Origin: Reddybacter sp041622675
GTDB lineage: Bacteria; Pseudomonadota; Gammaproteobacteria; Pseudomonadales; Porticoccaceae
Direction: 5' to 3'
Assembly (NCBI GenBank): GCA_041622675.1
Contig: JBFJYH010000008.1
Coordinates: 1-64,000 of the forward strand
Length of the DNA stretch: 64,000 bases
Each line of letters begins with the position of its first letter. The stretch's first letter is position 1. The notes beneath the pieces are model-generated. The model was not told the DNA's origin, made no database searches, and worked only from the letters and a program-made list of their open reading frames with translations. Below are positions 16,255 to 24,765 of this stretch, in pieces. Both the position numbers and the translations under genes were made by a program.

Positions 16255-17184
16255 AAGGCTTGGAAAAGGATGATGCCCGAATGGTAGATAGAGACAGTCA
16301 AGAGCGTTGCGGCTATGTCGCTATCGTCGGTCGCCCAAATGTTGGTAAATCGACCTTGCTCAACCACCTGCTTGGTTTAAAGCTGAGTATTACATCGCGA
16401 AAGCCACAAACCACGCGTCACAATGTGCTAGGCATTAAAACGAACGATGACTGCCAGCTTATCTTTGTTGATACGCCAGGTATTCATAGCGGCCAGGATA
16501 AAGCAATTAATCGTTATATGAATAAAGCGGCAGAAACGGCGATTCGTGACGTTGATGTGATAATTTTTGTTGTCGATCGCCTATTATGGAGTGAAGCTGA
16601 TCAAGCTGTTGCTGAGAAACTAAGCACTTCGAGCGTGCCGCTGATTATTGCCATTAATAAAGTTGACAGACTGGAAAATAATGCGGAACTCTTACCTCAC
16701 ATAGAGTATTTACAAGGCGTTATGCCCGATGCCGAGATTATTCCAGTTTCTGCATTACAGAAAAAAAAACCTAGATGTGTTGGAAAATCAAATCATCCAG
16801 CATATTCCCCAAAGCGGTTTTCTCTTTCCAGAAGAGCAAATTACCGACCGCTCTGAACGCTTTCTGGCCGCCGAACTGGTGCGCGAAAAAATTACCCGGC
16901 AACTAGGGGCTGAGTTGCCTTACCAGATTACGGTCGAGATTGAAGCCTTTGAAATGAAAGGGCATATTCGACATATCAATGCTTTAATATTGGTCGAACG
17001 TGAGGGGCAAAAGAAAATAATAATTGGTGAAAAAGGCCAGCGTCTAAAGAGCATCGGTCAGGCTGCGCGCATCGATATGGAGCGGTTGTTTGATAGTAAG
17101 GTCATGTTGACGCTGTGGGTAAAAGTCCGCAGCGGCTGGTCTGATGATGAACGGGCTCTACGCAGCTTGGGTTATCAAGATTAA
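16251..17184 (+). CDS. era: GTPase Era, reading frame broken by one base in an A9 run
   Basis: Era binds 16S rRNA and is needed for 30S maturation. The first part has G1 (GRPNVGKST), G3 (DTPG) and G4 (NKVD). After SALQ the frame enters nine consecutive A (16761-16769) and runs into unrelated residues, stopping at 16856. The remaining Era sequence (NLDVLENQIIQHIP, KH domain GEKGQRLKSIGQAARIDME, end LGYQD) is in the +1 frame. Removing one A restores a 310-residue Era of normal length. A sequencing error, a real lesion or polymerase slippage are all possible; the intact downstream half argues against an old pseudogene. Confidence 0.85.
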
Positions 17185-17268
17185 ACAATCTGTTCTACCG
17201 GCTTTCAGGAGTAAATTGAGGGGTTTCTCCTAGTAGGATTTGCTCGTTATGATTGTCTTAAAATTAAC

Positions 17269-18015
17269 ATGAACACAGAAAACCAGAAAGCCTACGTACT
17301 GCACACGCGGGACTATCGTGAAAGTAGTCAACTGGTAGATTTATTTTCTCGCGATTTTGGTCGCTTGCGGGCTGTGGCAAAAGGTAATCGGGGTAAGCGT
17401 AAATCTGGCGGCTATCAACTACAAGCTTTTATACCCCTCTCTCTATCTTGGAGAGGTAAGGGTGATCTCAAAAACTTGACTGTAGTGGAAGCCCTAGGTA
17501 ATCGTGCAGCCTTACAAGGAGAGATGTTGTATGTTGGTTTATACCTGAATGAATTGCTAGTGCGCTTATTGCCCGAGTACGTACCTCACGAGAATTTATT
17601 TCAGTACTATGGTGAACTTATGGCACAGCTCGGCATGAGCCATGATCCGGAGCCCCTACTGCGACGTTTTGAGCTCTTATTATTAGAGGAGATGGGTTAT
17701 GGCTTTGACCTGACTCACGAGATCATTGAAAGTCGCCCCATTATTCCAGCTGAATATTATCACTTTCGCCCTGATCAAGGCTTTGTCCGTATCGATAATG
17801 TTTCAAAAGGTAGCAAAGAAAATAGTTTTCGGGGCGAACATTTACTGGCCATAGCAGAAGACAACTATCAATTGACAGAAGTCAGGCGTTGTGCAAAACG
17901 CTTAATGCGTGCTGCTTTACATGCTCAGCTTGGTGAACGCCCGCTCTTAAGTCGGCAATTATTTCGCCCAACCTCTTGTCAAGCCAGCCGAGTGGAGTTT
18001 AAGGGAGAAGAGTAG
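17269..18015 (+). CDS. recO: DNA repair protein RecO
   Basis: Loads RecA onto SSB-coated DNA together with RecR. A 248-residue protein with an N-terminal OB fold (about 5-80, AYVLHTRDYRESSQLVDLFSR then GRLRAVAKG) and a helical C-terminal domain. The family zinc-finger cysteines are not obvious, as in many gammaproteobacteria. It follows era, the standard order. The expected next gene, pdxJ, is absent and acpS follows directly. Confidence 0.92.
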   Translation: MNTENQKAYVLHTRDYRESSQLVDLFSRDFGRLRAVAKGNRGKRKSGGYQLQAFIPLSLSWRGKGDLKNLTVVEALGNRAALQGEMLYVGLYLNELLVRLLPEYVPHENLFQYYGELMAQLGMSHDPEPLLRRFELLLLEEMGYGFDLTHEIIESRPIIPAEYYHFRPDQGFVRIDNVSKGSKENSFRGEHLLAIAEDNYQLTEVRRCAKRLMRAALHAQLGERPLLSRQLFRPTSCQASRVEFKGEE

Positions 18016-18040
18016 TCATGGTGAGATGGAAGGAAGGAAT

Positions 18041-18424
18041 ATGGTAATAAGTATTGGCAGTGATCTGGTTCATATCAGCAGAATAGAGGCTGTATTAGCG
18101 CGCCAAGGGGAAGCTTTTGCCAAACGCATTTTACGCCATGAGGAGTTTGAAACTTTTTGCCAGAAAAAGAAACCAAGACAGCAAGCTTCCTTTCTCGCCA
18201 AGCGTTTTGCCGCCAAGGAGGCCTTGAGTAAAGCATTAAAAACCGGTATTGGTGAGGTTTCATGGCAGCATATCTTGGTTGCCAATACTTTTAGTGGTGC
18301 ACCTGAGATAACGCTATCGAGGAAGGCGCTAGAAGTGTCTAAAGCTATGGGGGTAGAAACTGTTCATCTTAGTCTGTCAGATGAGCAGGATATGGCATTG
18401 GCCTTTGTGGTACTCAGTGGTTGA
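18041..18424 (+). CDS. acpS: Holo-[acyl-carrier-protein] synthase
   Basis: Transfers 4'-phosphopantetheine from CoA to acyl carrier protein. A 127-residue protein with the two metal-binding motifs: GSDLVHISRIE near the N-terminus and FAAKEALSKAL near residue 60. The ATG at 18041 has AAGGAAGGA just upstream; an earlier ATG at 18026 would add five non-conserved residues. Confidence 0.95.
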   Translation: MVISIGSDLVHISRIEAVLARQGEAFAKRILRHEEFETFCQKKKPRQQASFLAKRFAAKEALSKALKTGIGEVSWQHILVANTFSGAPEITLSRKALEVSKAMGVETVHLSLSDEQDMALAFVVLSG

Positions 18425-18568
18425 CGAGTGGTTTTTAGGGGTCGCGTTGTTAGCCAGCTGGAAAAGTCAGTTAATATGCCCAAACTGTCTTAGAGGTGAT
18501 GCGATTAAATCGAAAGTAATGGCCAGTCGGCCTAAAATAGTTATTTTGTGAGCGAGAAAAACACAAAG

Positions 18569-19459
18569 ATGGAATATCCCACTATAGACGCCTGCATTGG
18601 CAATACACCCCTAGTACGATTACAGCGCCTTAGTGCCGGGCATAACAATATTATACTAGTGAAGCTCGAAGGTAATAACCCTGCCGGTTCGGTAAAAGAT
18701 CGTGCTGCTTTGAGCATGATTGCGCATGCCGAAGCCCGAGGCACGATTGTAGCTGGTGATACTCTTATCGAGGCAACTAGTGGTAACACGGGTATCGCAC
18801 TAGCAATGGTGGCTGCGATAAAGGGCTATCGAATGATTTTAATCATGCCCGACCATATGACCAAAGAGCGTAAAGAGGCTATGTTAGCCTATGGTGCAGA
18901 GCTGATCTTAGTGACTCAGGAAGCGGGCATGGAAGGCGCTCGTGACCTGGCCTTGCAAATGCAGGCAGAGGGTAAGGGCGTGGTGCTCGACCAATTTAAT
19001 AATGCTGATAACCCTCTTGCCCATATCGAAGGCACTGGACCGGAAATCTGGCAACAAACCGGAGGCACAGTTACCCACTTTGTTGCTGCGATGGGTACTA
19101 CGGGGACTATTATGGGGGTTTCTCAGGCCCTCAAAACGTTTAATAAAGATATTCAGATTGTCGGTTTACAACCGGCGGAAGGGGCGAGTATCCCCGGTAT
19201 TCGCCGTTGGCCAACGGCGTATCTACCGGGCATCTTTGACGCTGCGAGTGTTGATCAAACGCTCGATATTGGCCAACAGGAAGCCGAGGACACAATGCGT
19301 GATCTGGCCCGAAAAGAAGGTATTTTCTGCGGGGTCTCATCTGGTGGTGCAGTGGCAGGGGCATTGCGGTTAGCTAGTGAGGTAGAAAATGCAACGATAG
19401 TGGTATCCATTTCTGACCGCGGGGATCGCTACCTCTCTTCAGGATTGTTTGCCATCTGA
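18569..19459 (+). CDS. cysM: Cysteine synthase B
   Basis: PLP-dependent O-acetylserine sulfhydrylase. A 296-residue protein with the PLP lysine in NPAGSVKDRAA, the asparagine loop EATSGNTGIA, the phosphate-binding GTTGT loop and the CysM-type IPGIRRWP segment. The ATG at 18569 gives the Pseudomonas-like start MEYPTI; a GTG at 18548 is also in frame. relA follows 40 bases later without the rlmD gene often found between them. Confidence 0.93.
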   Translation: MEYPTIDACIGNTPLVRLQRLSAGHNNIILVKLEGNNPAGSVKDRAALSMIAHAEARGTIVAGDTLIEATSGNTGIALAMVAAIKGYRMILIMPDHMTKERKEAMLAYGAELILVTQEAGMEGARDLALQMQAEGKGVVLDQFNNADNPLAHIEGTGPEIWQQTGGTVTHFVAAMGTTGTIMGVSQALKTFNKDIQIVGLQPAEGASIPGIRRWPTAYLPGIFDAASVDQTLDIGQQEAEDTMRDLARKEGIFCGVSSGGAVAGALRLASEVENATIVVSISDRGDRYLSSGLFAI

Positions 19460-19498
19460 CATCAACCCCATTTGGTTTTATTGGCTTAGGAGCTATCC

Positions 19499-21724
19499 TT
19501 GGTACAAGTTAGAGAAATACATGCTACTCCCTTGCAAGACACCGCTGATGTTGATTTCTGGCTGGATAAAATCGCTACTAAAAGCAATCTCGATCAACCT
19601 GCTCGAGAGAAGTTAAGTCAGGCTGCAGAATTGGCGAGGCAAGCGGAGGAGAGTGCACAGCGCGCGGGTAATTCACAGTTCCGTGGCAGTATTTTGCAGA
19701 TGGGTCTGGAAATTGCCGATATTCTTTCCGACCTGCGTATGGATAGCGAAGGTCTACAAGCGGGAGTTTTGTATCGCTCAGTCCGAGAGAATAAGCTCAG
19801 TCTTAATACTGTGCACGAAGTTTTTGGCGAAAAAGTCTCGACATTAATTAACGATGTATTGCGCATGGCCGTGATCAGTGGTCTACGTAGTGACTCTGAG
19901 CAAAATGTCCTCGGCCAAGATGCCACTCAGCAGGCCAGTAAAGTTAGAGAAATGCTGGTTTCAGTGATTGATGATGTGCGGGTTGCCCTGATTAAGCTCG
20001 CAGAGCGCACCTGCGCCATTCGCATGGTCAAAACCGCCCCAGAAGAAAAGCGTAGGCAAGTTGCTCGGGAAATTTTCGATGTTTACGCCCCTCTTGCCGA
20101 CCGTCTTGGCATTGGGCAATTAAAATGGGAGCTGGAAGATCTGGCTTTTCGTTATCTCGAGCCCGGTGAGTATCAACAAATTGCTCGCTTACTAGATGAA
20201 AAACGAATTAATCGCCAGCAGTATATAGAAGCGGCAATTGCAACTATCAAAGAAGAATTAGACAAAATTGGTAAGCGCAATGAGATCACAGGCCGAGCCA
20301 AGCATATTTACAGTATTTGGCGGAAAATGCACCGCAAAGATATCGGTTTCTCCCAAGTTTACGACATTCGCGCCATTAGGGTATTGGTGCCAACGGTGAG
20401 TGATTGCTATGCCGTATTGGGTATCGTCCATAGTAAGTGGCGCAATATTCCCAATGAATTTGATGACTATATCGCTTCACCGAAAGAAAACGGTTACCAA
20501 TCACTGCACACAGCTGTTATTGGCCCGGGGCGAAAAGTTGTTGAAATACAGATTCGTACCTATGAAATGCACGAAGAGTCCGAGCTGGGTATTTGTGCGC
20601 ATTGGCAATATAAAGCAGGAGACAGCAATAGCGCCGGCGAAAATTATGAAGACAAAATAGCCTGGCTCAGACAGGTACTCGAGTGGCATGAAAATTTGGG
20701 CGATTTTATCGAGTTGGAAAGTGGCAGCGAACAAGTTTACGTGTTTACGCCGGATGGCCACATTATTGATCTGCCTGTTGGAGCTACGCCGATTGATTTT
20801 GCCTATCGAGTTCACACTCAAATTGGTCACCGCTGTCGTGGGGCTAAGGTCAATGGCGATATTGCCAGCTTAAGCTCGACATTAAAAACGGGTGACCAGG
20901 TTGAAATTATTACCGGTAATACGGATGCGCCTCGTCGTGATTGGCTCGTCAAATCCTTAGGTTATTTACAGACGACTCGTGCAAGAGCAAAAGTTCAACA
21001 ATGGTTTCGAGCACAAAATCGTGAACAAAACATTGAAGCTGGACAGCGTATACTCGAACGAGAGTTTCGCCACCTGGGCATTGATCTGGCAAAGATCGAT
21101 AGTATAGATAGTATTGCAAGTAAGTTTAATAAACACGGTGCTGAGGGTTTATACGCTGCAATTGGTGCCGGAGATCTAAGTGCGACTCAGGTCATTAATG
21201 CGACCCAAAGTGGTTTACAGGTAGCAGGGCGCCCAGCACCAAAACGTCAATCAAATGCCAGCCGTTATGCAGACTCAGGATTTTATATTTACGGTGTTGG
21301 GAACTTATTAACCCGCGTTGCGCGTTGTTGCTCCCCTCAGCCAGGTGATGATATCAGTGGCTATCTTACGGCCAATCGCGGCGTGAGTGTTCACCGCTCT
21401 GACTGCGGTGCTCTTTTACGTTTACAGGCGGAAGAATCACACCGTGTGCTACAAGTCACTTGGGGCGGGGCACCACAACAGCGTTATCCGGTTAAAATAA
21501 AGGTAAGTTCTTTTGATCGGGCTGGTTTGCTCCGCGACATCACTAGCCTGATTGACGGTGAGGGCTTGTTTATTGGCACCTTAAAAAGTGTGGAAACGGA
21601 AGACGGCTTGGTTGAAACTGAGTTTTCCACAGAAGTTGCTAGCATGGAAGAATTAAGCCAGTTACTCGCGAAGTTATCTCAAATTGACAATATTATTGAC
21701 GCCCGACGTTTGGTGGAGGAGTAG
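19499..21724 (+). CDS. relA: GTP pyrophosphokinase RelA
   Basis: Ribosome-associated (p)ppGpp synthetase of the stringent response. A 741-residue protein: N-terminal degenerate HD hydrolase domain (the HD pair is replaced, as in RelA), synthetase domain with the RelA-type acidic motif EFDDY and SPKENGYQSLHTAV, TGS domain (about 405-465), a zinc-finger region with CC/H/C residues, and a C-terminal ACT domain (about 665-740). TTG start, beginning MVQVRE as Pseudomonas RelA does. Confidence 0.95.
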   Translation: MVQVREIHATPLQDTADVDFWLDKIATKSNLDQPAREKLSQAAELARQAEESAQRAGNSQFRGSILQMGLEIADILSDLRMDSEGLQAGVLYRSVRENKLSLNTVHEVFGEKVSTLINDVLRMAVISGLRSDSEQNVLGQDATQQASKVREMLVSVIDDVRVALIKLAERTCAIRMVKTAPEEKRRQVAREIFDVYAPLADRLGIGQLKWELEDLAFRYLEPGEYQQIARLLDEKRINRQQYIEAAIATIKEELDKIGKRNEITGRAKHIYSIWRKMHRKDIGFSQVYDIRAIRVLVPTVSDCYAVLGIVHSKWRNIPNEFDDYIASPKENGYQSLHTAVIGPGRKVVEIQIRTYEMHEESELGICAHWQYKAGDSNSAGENYEDKIAWLRQVLEWHENLGDFIELESGSEQVYVFTPDGHIIDLPVGATPIDFAYRVHTQIGHRCRGAKVNGDIASLSSTLKTGDQVEIITGNTDAPRRDWLVKSLGYLQTTRARAKVQQWFRAQNREQNIEAGQRILEREFRHLGIDLAKIDSIDSIASKFNKHGAEGLYAAIGAGDLSATQVINATQSGLQVAGRPAPKRQSNASRYADSGFYIYGVGNLLTRVARCCSPQPGDDISGYLTANRGVSVHRSDCGALLRLQAEESHRVLQVTWGGAPQQRYPVKIKVSSFDRAGLLRDITSLIDGEGLFIGTLKSVETEDGLVETEFSTEVASMEELSQLLAKLSQIDNIIDARRLVEE

Positions 21725-21731
21725 TCGGACA

Positions 21732-22568
21732 ATGAGCACTAAAACATACAATATCGAAGAACTGGTTCATTTAATGGAGCGCTTGCGTAAGCCTGAGACA
21801 GGTTGCCCCTGGGATCTTAAACAAGATTTTGAAAGTATTGTGCCCCACATGCTTGAGGAAGCCTATGAAGTCGCTGATACTATAGAGCGGGGTGATATTG
21901 CCCATTTACGTGAAGAGTTAGGGGATCTGCTCTTTCAAATAGTTTTTTATAGTCAGATAGCGAAAGAGCAGGCGCTTTTTGATTTTGATGAAATTATTGA
22001 TGTTCTCATCGCCAAGCTAATAAAGCGACACCCCCACGTATTTCCTGATGGCAGCTTGCAGAGCGAGCGAAATATAGGTCTGCCTCCAGATCAATCTCAA
22101 GTTCGCGAGAAATGGGAGCAAACAAAGCAAAAAGACCGCCTGACAAAAGGGGTCTTGGGGCGTCTGGCTGATATTCCCCTAGCGTTCCCCGCATTGACCC
22201 GGGCAGAAAAATTACAAAAGCGAGCCGCCAACCACGGGTTTGACTGGCCTGATTATCGGCCTGTTTTAGATAAAATAGATGAAGAAATGGCTGAGTTACG
22301 TGAAGCGATTGAGAATAATGACGCGTGTCACGTTGAAGAAGAGTTGGGTGATTTGATTTTTGCCTGCGTTAACCTCGGTCGCCACCGGGAGATAAACCTT
22401 GAAGTCTGTCTGCGGCGTGCCAATCACAAATTTGAAACTCGTTTTAGAGAAATGGAGCTGATAGCAGAGAACAGCCATCTCGATTTTGAAGGTTTGAGTC
22501 ACGAAGAAAAAAATCGTTTATGGCTGCAAGTAAAAAGTCGGGAAAAAACACTCAGCAGCGAAGTATGA
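21732..22568 (+). CDS. mazG: Nucleoside triphosphate pyrophosphohydrolase MazG
   Basis: Hydrolyses NTPs to NMPs and can lower (p)ppGpp during starvation. A 278-residue protein with two MazG domains: the first around CPWDLKQDFESIVPHMLEEAYEV and EELGDLLFQIVFYSQ, the second around KIDEEMAELREAI and EEELGDLIFACVNLGRH. The ATG at 21732 lies seven bases after the relA stop, so the two are co-transcribed. Confidence 0.93.
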   Translation: MSTKTYNIEELVHLMERLRKPETGCPWDLKQDFESIVPHMLEEAYEVADTIERGDIAHLREELGDLLFQIVFYSQIAKEQALFDFDEIIDVLIAKLIKRHPHVFPDGSLQSERNIGLPPDQSQVREKWEQTKQKDRLTKGVLGRLADIPLAFPALTRAEKLQKRAANHGFDWPDYRPVLDKIDEEMAELREAIENNDACHVEEELGDLIFACVNLGRHREINLEVCLRRANHKFETRFREMELIAENSHLDFEGLSHEEKNRLWLQVKSREKTLSSEV

Positions 22569-22609
22569 GCTATCATTTTTTGAGCTTGTGAAAAAGCCCT
22601 TTTCAGTGT

Positions 22610-22628
22610 AAGGTTCGGCCTTTTTTTT
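22610..22628 (+). terminator. Weak intrinsic terminator after mazG
   Basis: A short hairpin, AAGG(T)-TCG-(G)CCTT, is followed directly by a run of eight or more T. The stem is only four to five pairs, but the T tract and the position about 40 bases after the mazG stop fit a terminator of the relA-mazG unit. Confidence 0.4.
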
Positions 22629-22762
22629 GGTGCCATAAATCGAATCGTTGCAGGTTCATCACGCTAGAGTGACAGAAATAAGGTCACGACTGATCCTTTT
22701 GAAAAGTCACATATTTACACTTACCCTGCAATCGGCACCTGCTCGCCAATCGGAGAATATTA

Positions 22763-23416
22763 ATGCGATTAATACTGCTAGGCCCCCCTGGAGCTGGAAA
22801 AGGAACGCAAGCACAGTTTATTTCGGAAAAATACGGCATTCCACAAATTTCTACGGGTGACATGTTGCGTGCGGCGGTAAAAGCTGGCACTGAGCTTGGC
22901 CTTAAAGCTAAAGATATTATGGCCTCTGGTGGCTTGGTGTCAGATAGCTTGATTATCGACTTGGTGAAAGAGCGTATTCAACAGGCTGATTGTGTTAATG
23001 GCTTTCTTTTCGACGGTTTTCCGCGAACTATTCCTCAAGCTCAAGCGCTTGTCGATGCCGAAATTGACATTGATGTGGTATTGGAAATTGATGTTGCCGA
23101 TAATGAAATTGTTTCACGTCTAAGTGGTAGGCGAGTTCATGAGGGCTCTGGTCGGGTGTACCATATTGCTCACAATCCGCCTAAAAAGGAAGGTGTTGAC
23201 GATGTCACAGGTGAGGCTTTAATCCAGCGTGTTGACGATAGTGAAGAAACCGTACGCAACCGCTTAAACGTTTATCATGAGCAAACTGAACCATTGGTCG
23301 CATTCTATGAGGCGCAGTTAAAGGGTGCTGAAAGTTTGTCACCCCGTGTTACCCGTGTCGATGGTGTTGGCGCTCTCGGTGATGTTCAGGGGCGAATCGT
23401 CGCGGCGCTTAGTTGA
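22763..23416 (+). CDS. adk: Adenylate kinase
   Basis: Interconverts ATP + AMP and 2 ADP. A 217-residue long-form enzyme: P-loop GPPGAGKGT (7-15), NMP-binding STGDMLR, FDGFPRT, and a LID domain starting SGRRVHEGSGRVYHIAHNPPKK. CGGAGAA precedes the ATG. Transcribed as its own unit, with hemH following about 90 bases downstream. Confidence 0.97.
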   Translation: MRLILLGPPGAGKGTQAQFISEKYGIPQISTGDMLRAAVKAGTELGLKAKDIMASGGLVSDSLIIDLVKERIQQADCVNGFLFDGFPRTIPQAQALVDAEIDIDVVLEIDVADNEIVSRLSGRRVHEGSGRVYHIAHNPPKKEGVDDVTGEALIQRVDDSEETVRNRLNVYHEQTEPLVAFYEAQLKGAESLSPRVTRVDGVGALGDVQGRIVAALS

Positions 23417-23507
23417 GATTTTTGGTCTTCATTACCCCGACTCTAGCGTTGTCAGTTCTTGTTGATCAGGGCTTACTTGTTTTATTCGGCAGTCGGGGGA
23501 TTTGTTT

Positions 23508-24521
23508 TTGTCAGTAGAAAAAGTCGGTGTTATCTTAGTTAATCTTGGTACGCCCGAGGCGCCCACTGCTTTTGCCGTGGCTCGCTATCTGCGTCAATTT
23601 CTATCTGATCCTCGAGTCGTTGAAGTCCCCAGATTAATTTGGTGGCTACTACTTAATATTTTGATTATTCCTTTGCGCTCAAAAAAGGTGAGTGACAATT
23701 ATCGTTCTATTTGGTTCGATGAGGGTTCACCATTAAAGGTCATTACCGAGCGGCAAGTGGCCGCTTTACAAAAGGCATTTGACAGTGAGCTCAGTGAAGG
23801 AGGCCAAAACAAGCAGGGGATAAAGTGTAGTCGTGAGTATGTCTGCAGCTATGCGATGACCTATGGCAATCGGTCTATTGCCTATAGCGTGGGGCAGTTA
23901 CGAGAGCTTGGTGTTAATAAAATTGTTATTCTGCCTTTATTTCCCCAATACTCCGCCAGTACCACTGCTGCAGTTTATGACCAGCTTGCAGAATTAGTTA
24001 AAAAATACCGCCATATCCCCGATATTAGAGTTGTCCATCACTACTACCATCACTCAGGTTACATTGCTGCACTTGCAAATTCGGTTCGTCAGCATTGGCA
24101 AGCAAAAGGCCGGGCAGAGTGTTTATTGATGTCCTTCCACGGTATCCCCAAAAAATATGTCGAGCAGGGTGATCCCTATTACAGACAATGTTTGGAAACG
24201 GCGCGGGCCTTAGCTCAAAAATTAGACCTGTCTTCTCAACAGTGGGCGTTTAGTTTTCAGTCTCGTTTTGGCCGGCTGGAATGGATAAAGCCTTACACTG
24301 ATGTTGTGTTACAAAAGTGGGCTGGTCGTGGCCTTGAAAGTGTCGATGTGATTTGCCCTGCCTTTTCCAGTGACTGCCTTGAAACTCTTGAAGAAATTGA
24401 TCGCGAAAATAGGCAGTTGTTTTTACAAGAAGGCGGAGGGAGGTTTGCCATGATTCCTTGTTTAAACGACTCCCCTGCACACATCCAATTGTTCAAAGAC
24501 TTAATATGTGAACACTTATAA
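23508..24521 (+). CDS. hemH: Ferrochelatase
   Basis: Inserts ferrous iron into protoporphyrin IX in the last step of haem synthesis. A 337-residue protein with GVILVNLGTPEAP at the N-terminus, PLFPQYSASTTAAVYD in the middle, LLMSFHGIPKKYVEQGDPY with the catalytic His, and CPAFSSDCLETLEEI. The TTG at 23508 is chosen because GGGGGA lies 7 bases upstream; TTG 23502 would be too close to it. Confidence 0.93.
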   Translation: MSVEKVGVILVNLGTPEAPTAFAVARYLRQFLSDPRVVEVPRLIWWLLLNILIIPLRSKKVSDNYRSIWFDEGSPLKVITERQVAALQKAFDSELSEGGQNKQGIKCSREYVCSYAMTYGNRSIAYSVGQLRELGVNKIVILPLFPQYSASTTAAVYDQLAELVKKYRHIPDIRVVHHYYHHSGYIAALANSVRQHWQAKGRAECLLMSFHGIPKKYVEQGDPYYRQCLETARALAQKLDLSSQQWAFSFQSRFGRLEWIKPYTDVVLQKWAGRGLESVDVICPAFSSDCLETLEEIDRENRQLFLQEGGGRFAMIPCLNDSPAHIQLFKDLICEHL

Positions 24522-24765
24522 AGTTTTAGTTGGTCTCTGTTCGGATTAGCTCGATTCTTACATATTTTTTGTTTGGATTTATTCTGTATAACTTTGTGTA
24601 TTTCGTCTCAAAAAAAATAATAATTAAAAATACAAGACTGTATTCTCTTGTTTTGGAAGGCATTTTCTGGACAGGAAAAAAATTATCAACTAAAATTCGC
24701 GCACTTGATACAAAATCAAGTTATTTTTATTTATTGCTTTAAATTATTTTTTCAGGAGCATTTAT
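24522..24765. other. Strongly AT-rich leader region before the AT-hook gene
   Basis: This 244-base gap is visibly richer in A and T than anything else in the window, with A8, A7 and several T6 runs. A possible ORF at 24530-24742 has no ribosome binding site and a low-complexity translation, and is not called. A hairpin with a T-rich tail lies at 24703-24735. The AT-hook protein encoded downstream would be expected to bind such DNA. Confidence 0.5.
24703..24735 (+). terminator. Low-GC hairpin with T-rich tail (terminator or attenuator)
   Basis: ACTTGAT (24703-24709) pairs with ATCAAGT (24715-24721) around a five-base loop, followed by TATTTTTATTTATT. It could end hemH transcription or attenuate the AT-hook gene that begins 31 bases later. 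The stem is AT-rich, so strength is doubtful. Confidence 0.35.

Noticed and set aside
16729..17184. Second era frame as a separate gene
   Set aside because: It begins inside Era and encodes the Era C-terminal half; it is one gene with a frameshift.
24530..24742. Plus-strand frame of 70 residues before the AT-hook gene
   Set aside because: No ribosome binding site, low-complexity hydrophobic translation from AT-rich DNA, and it spans a hairpin with a T-rich tail.
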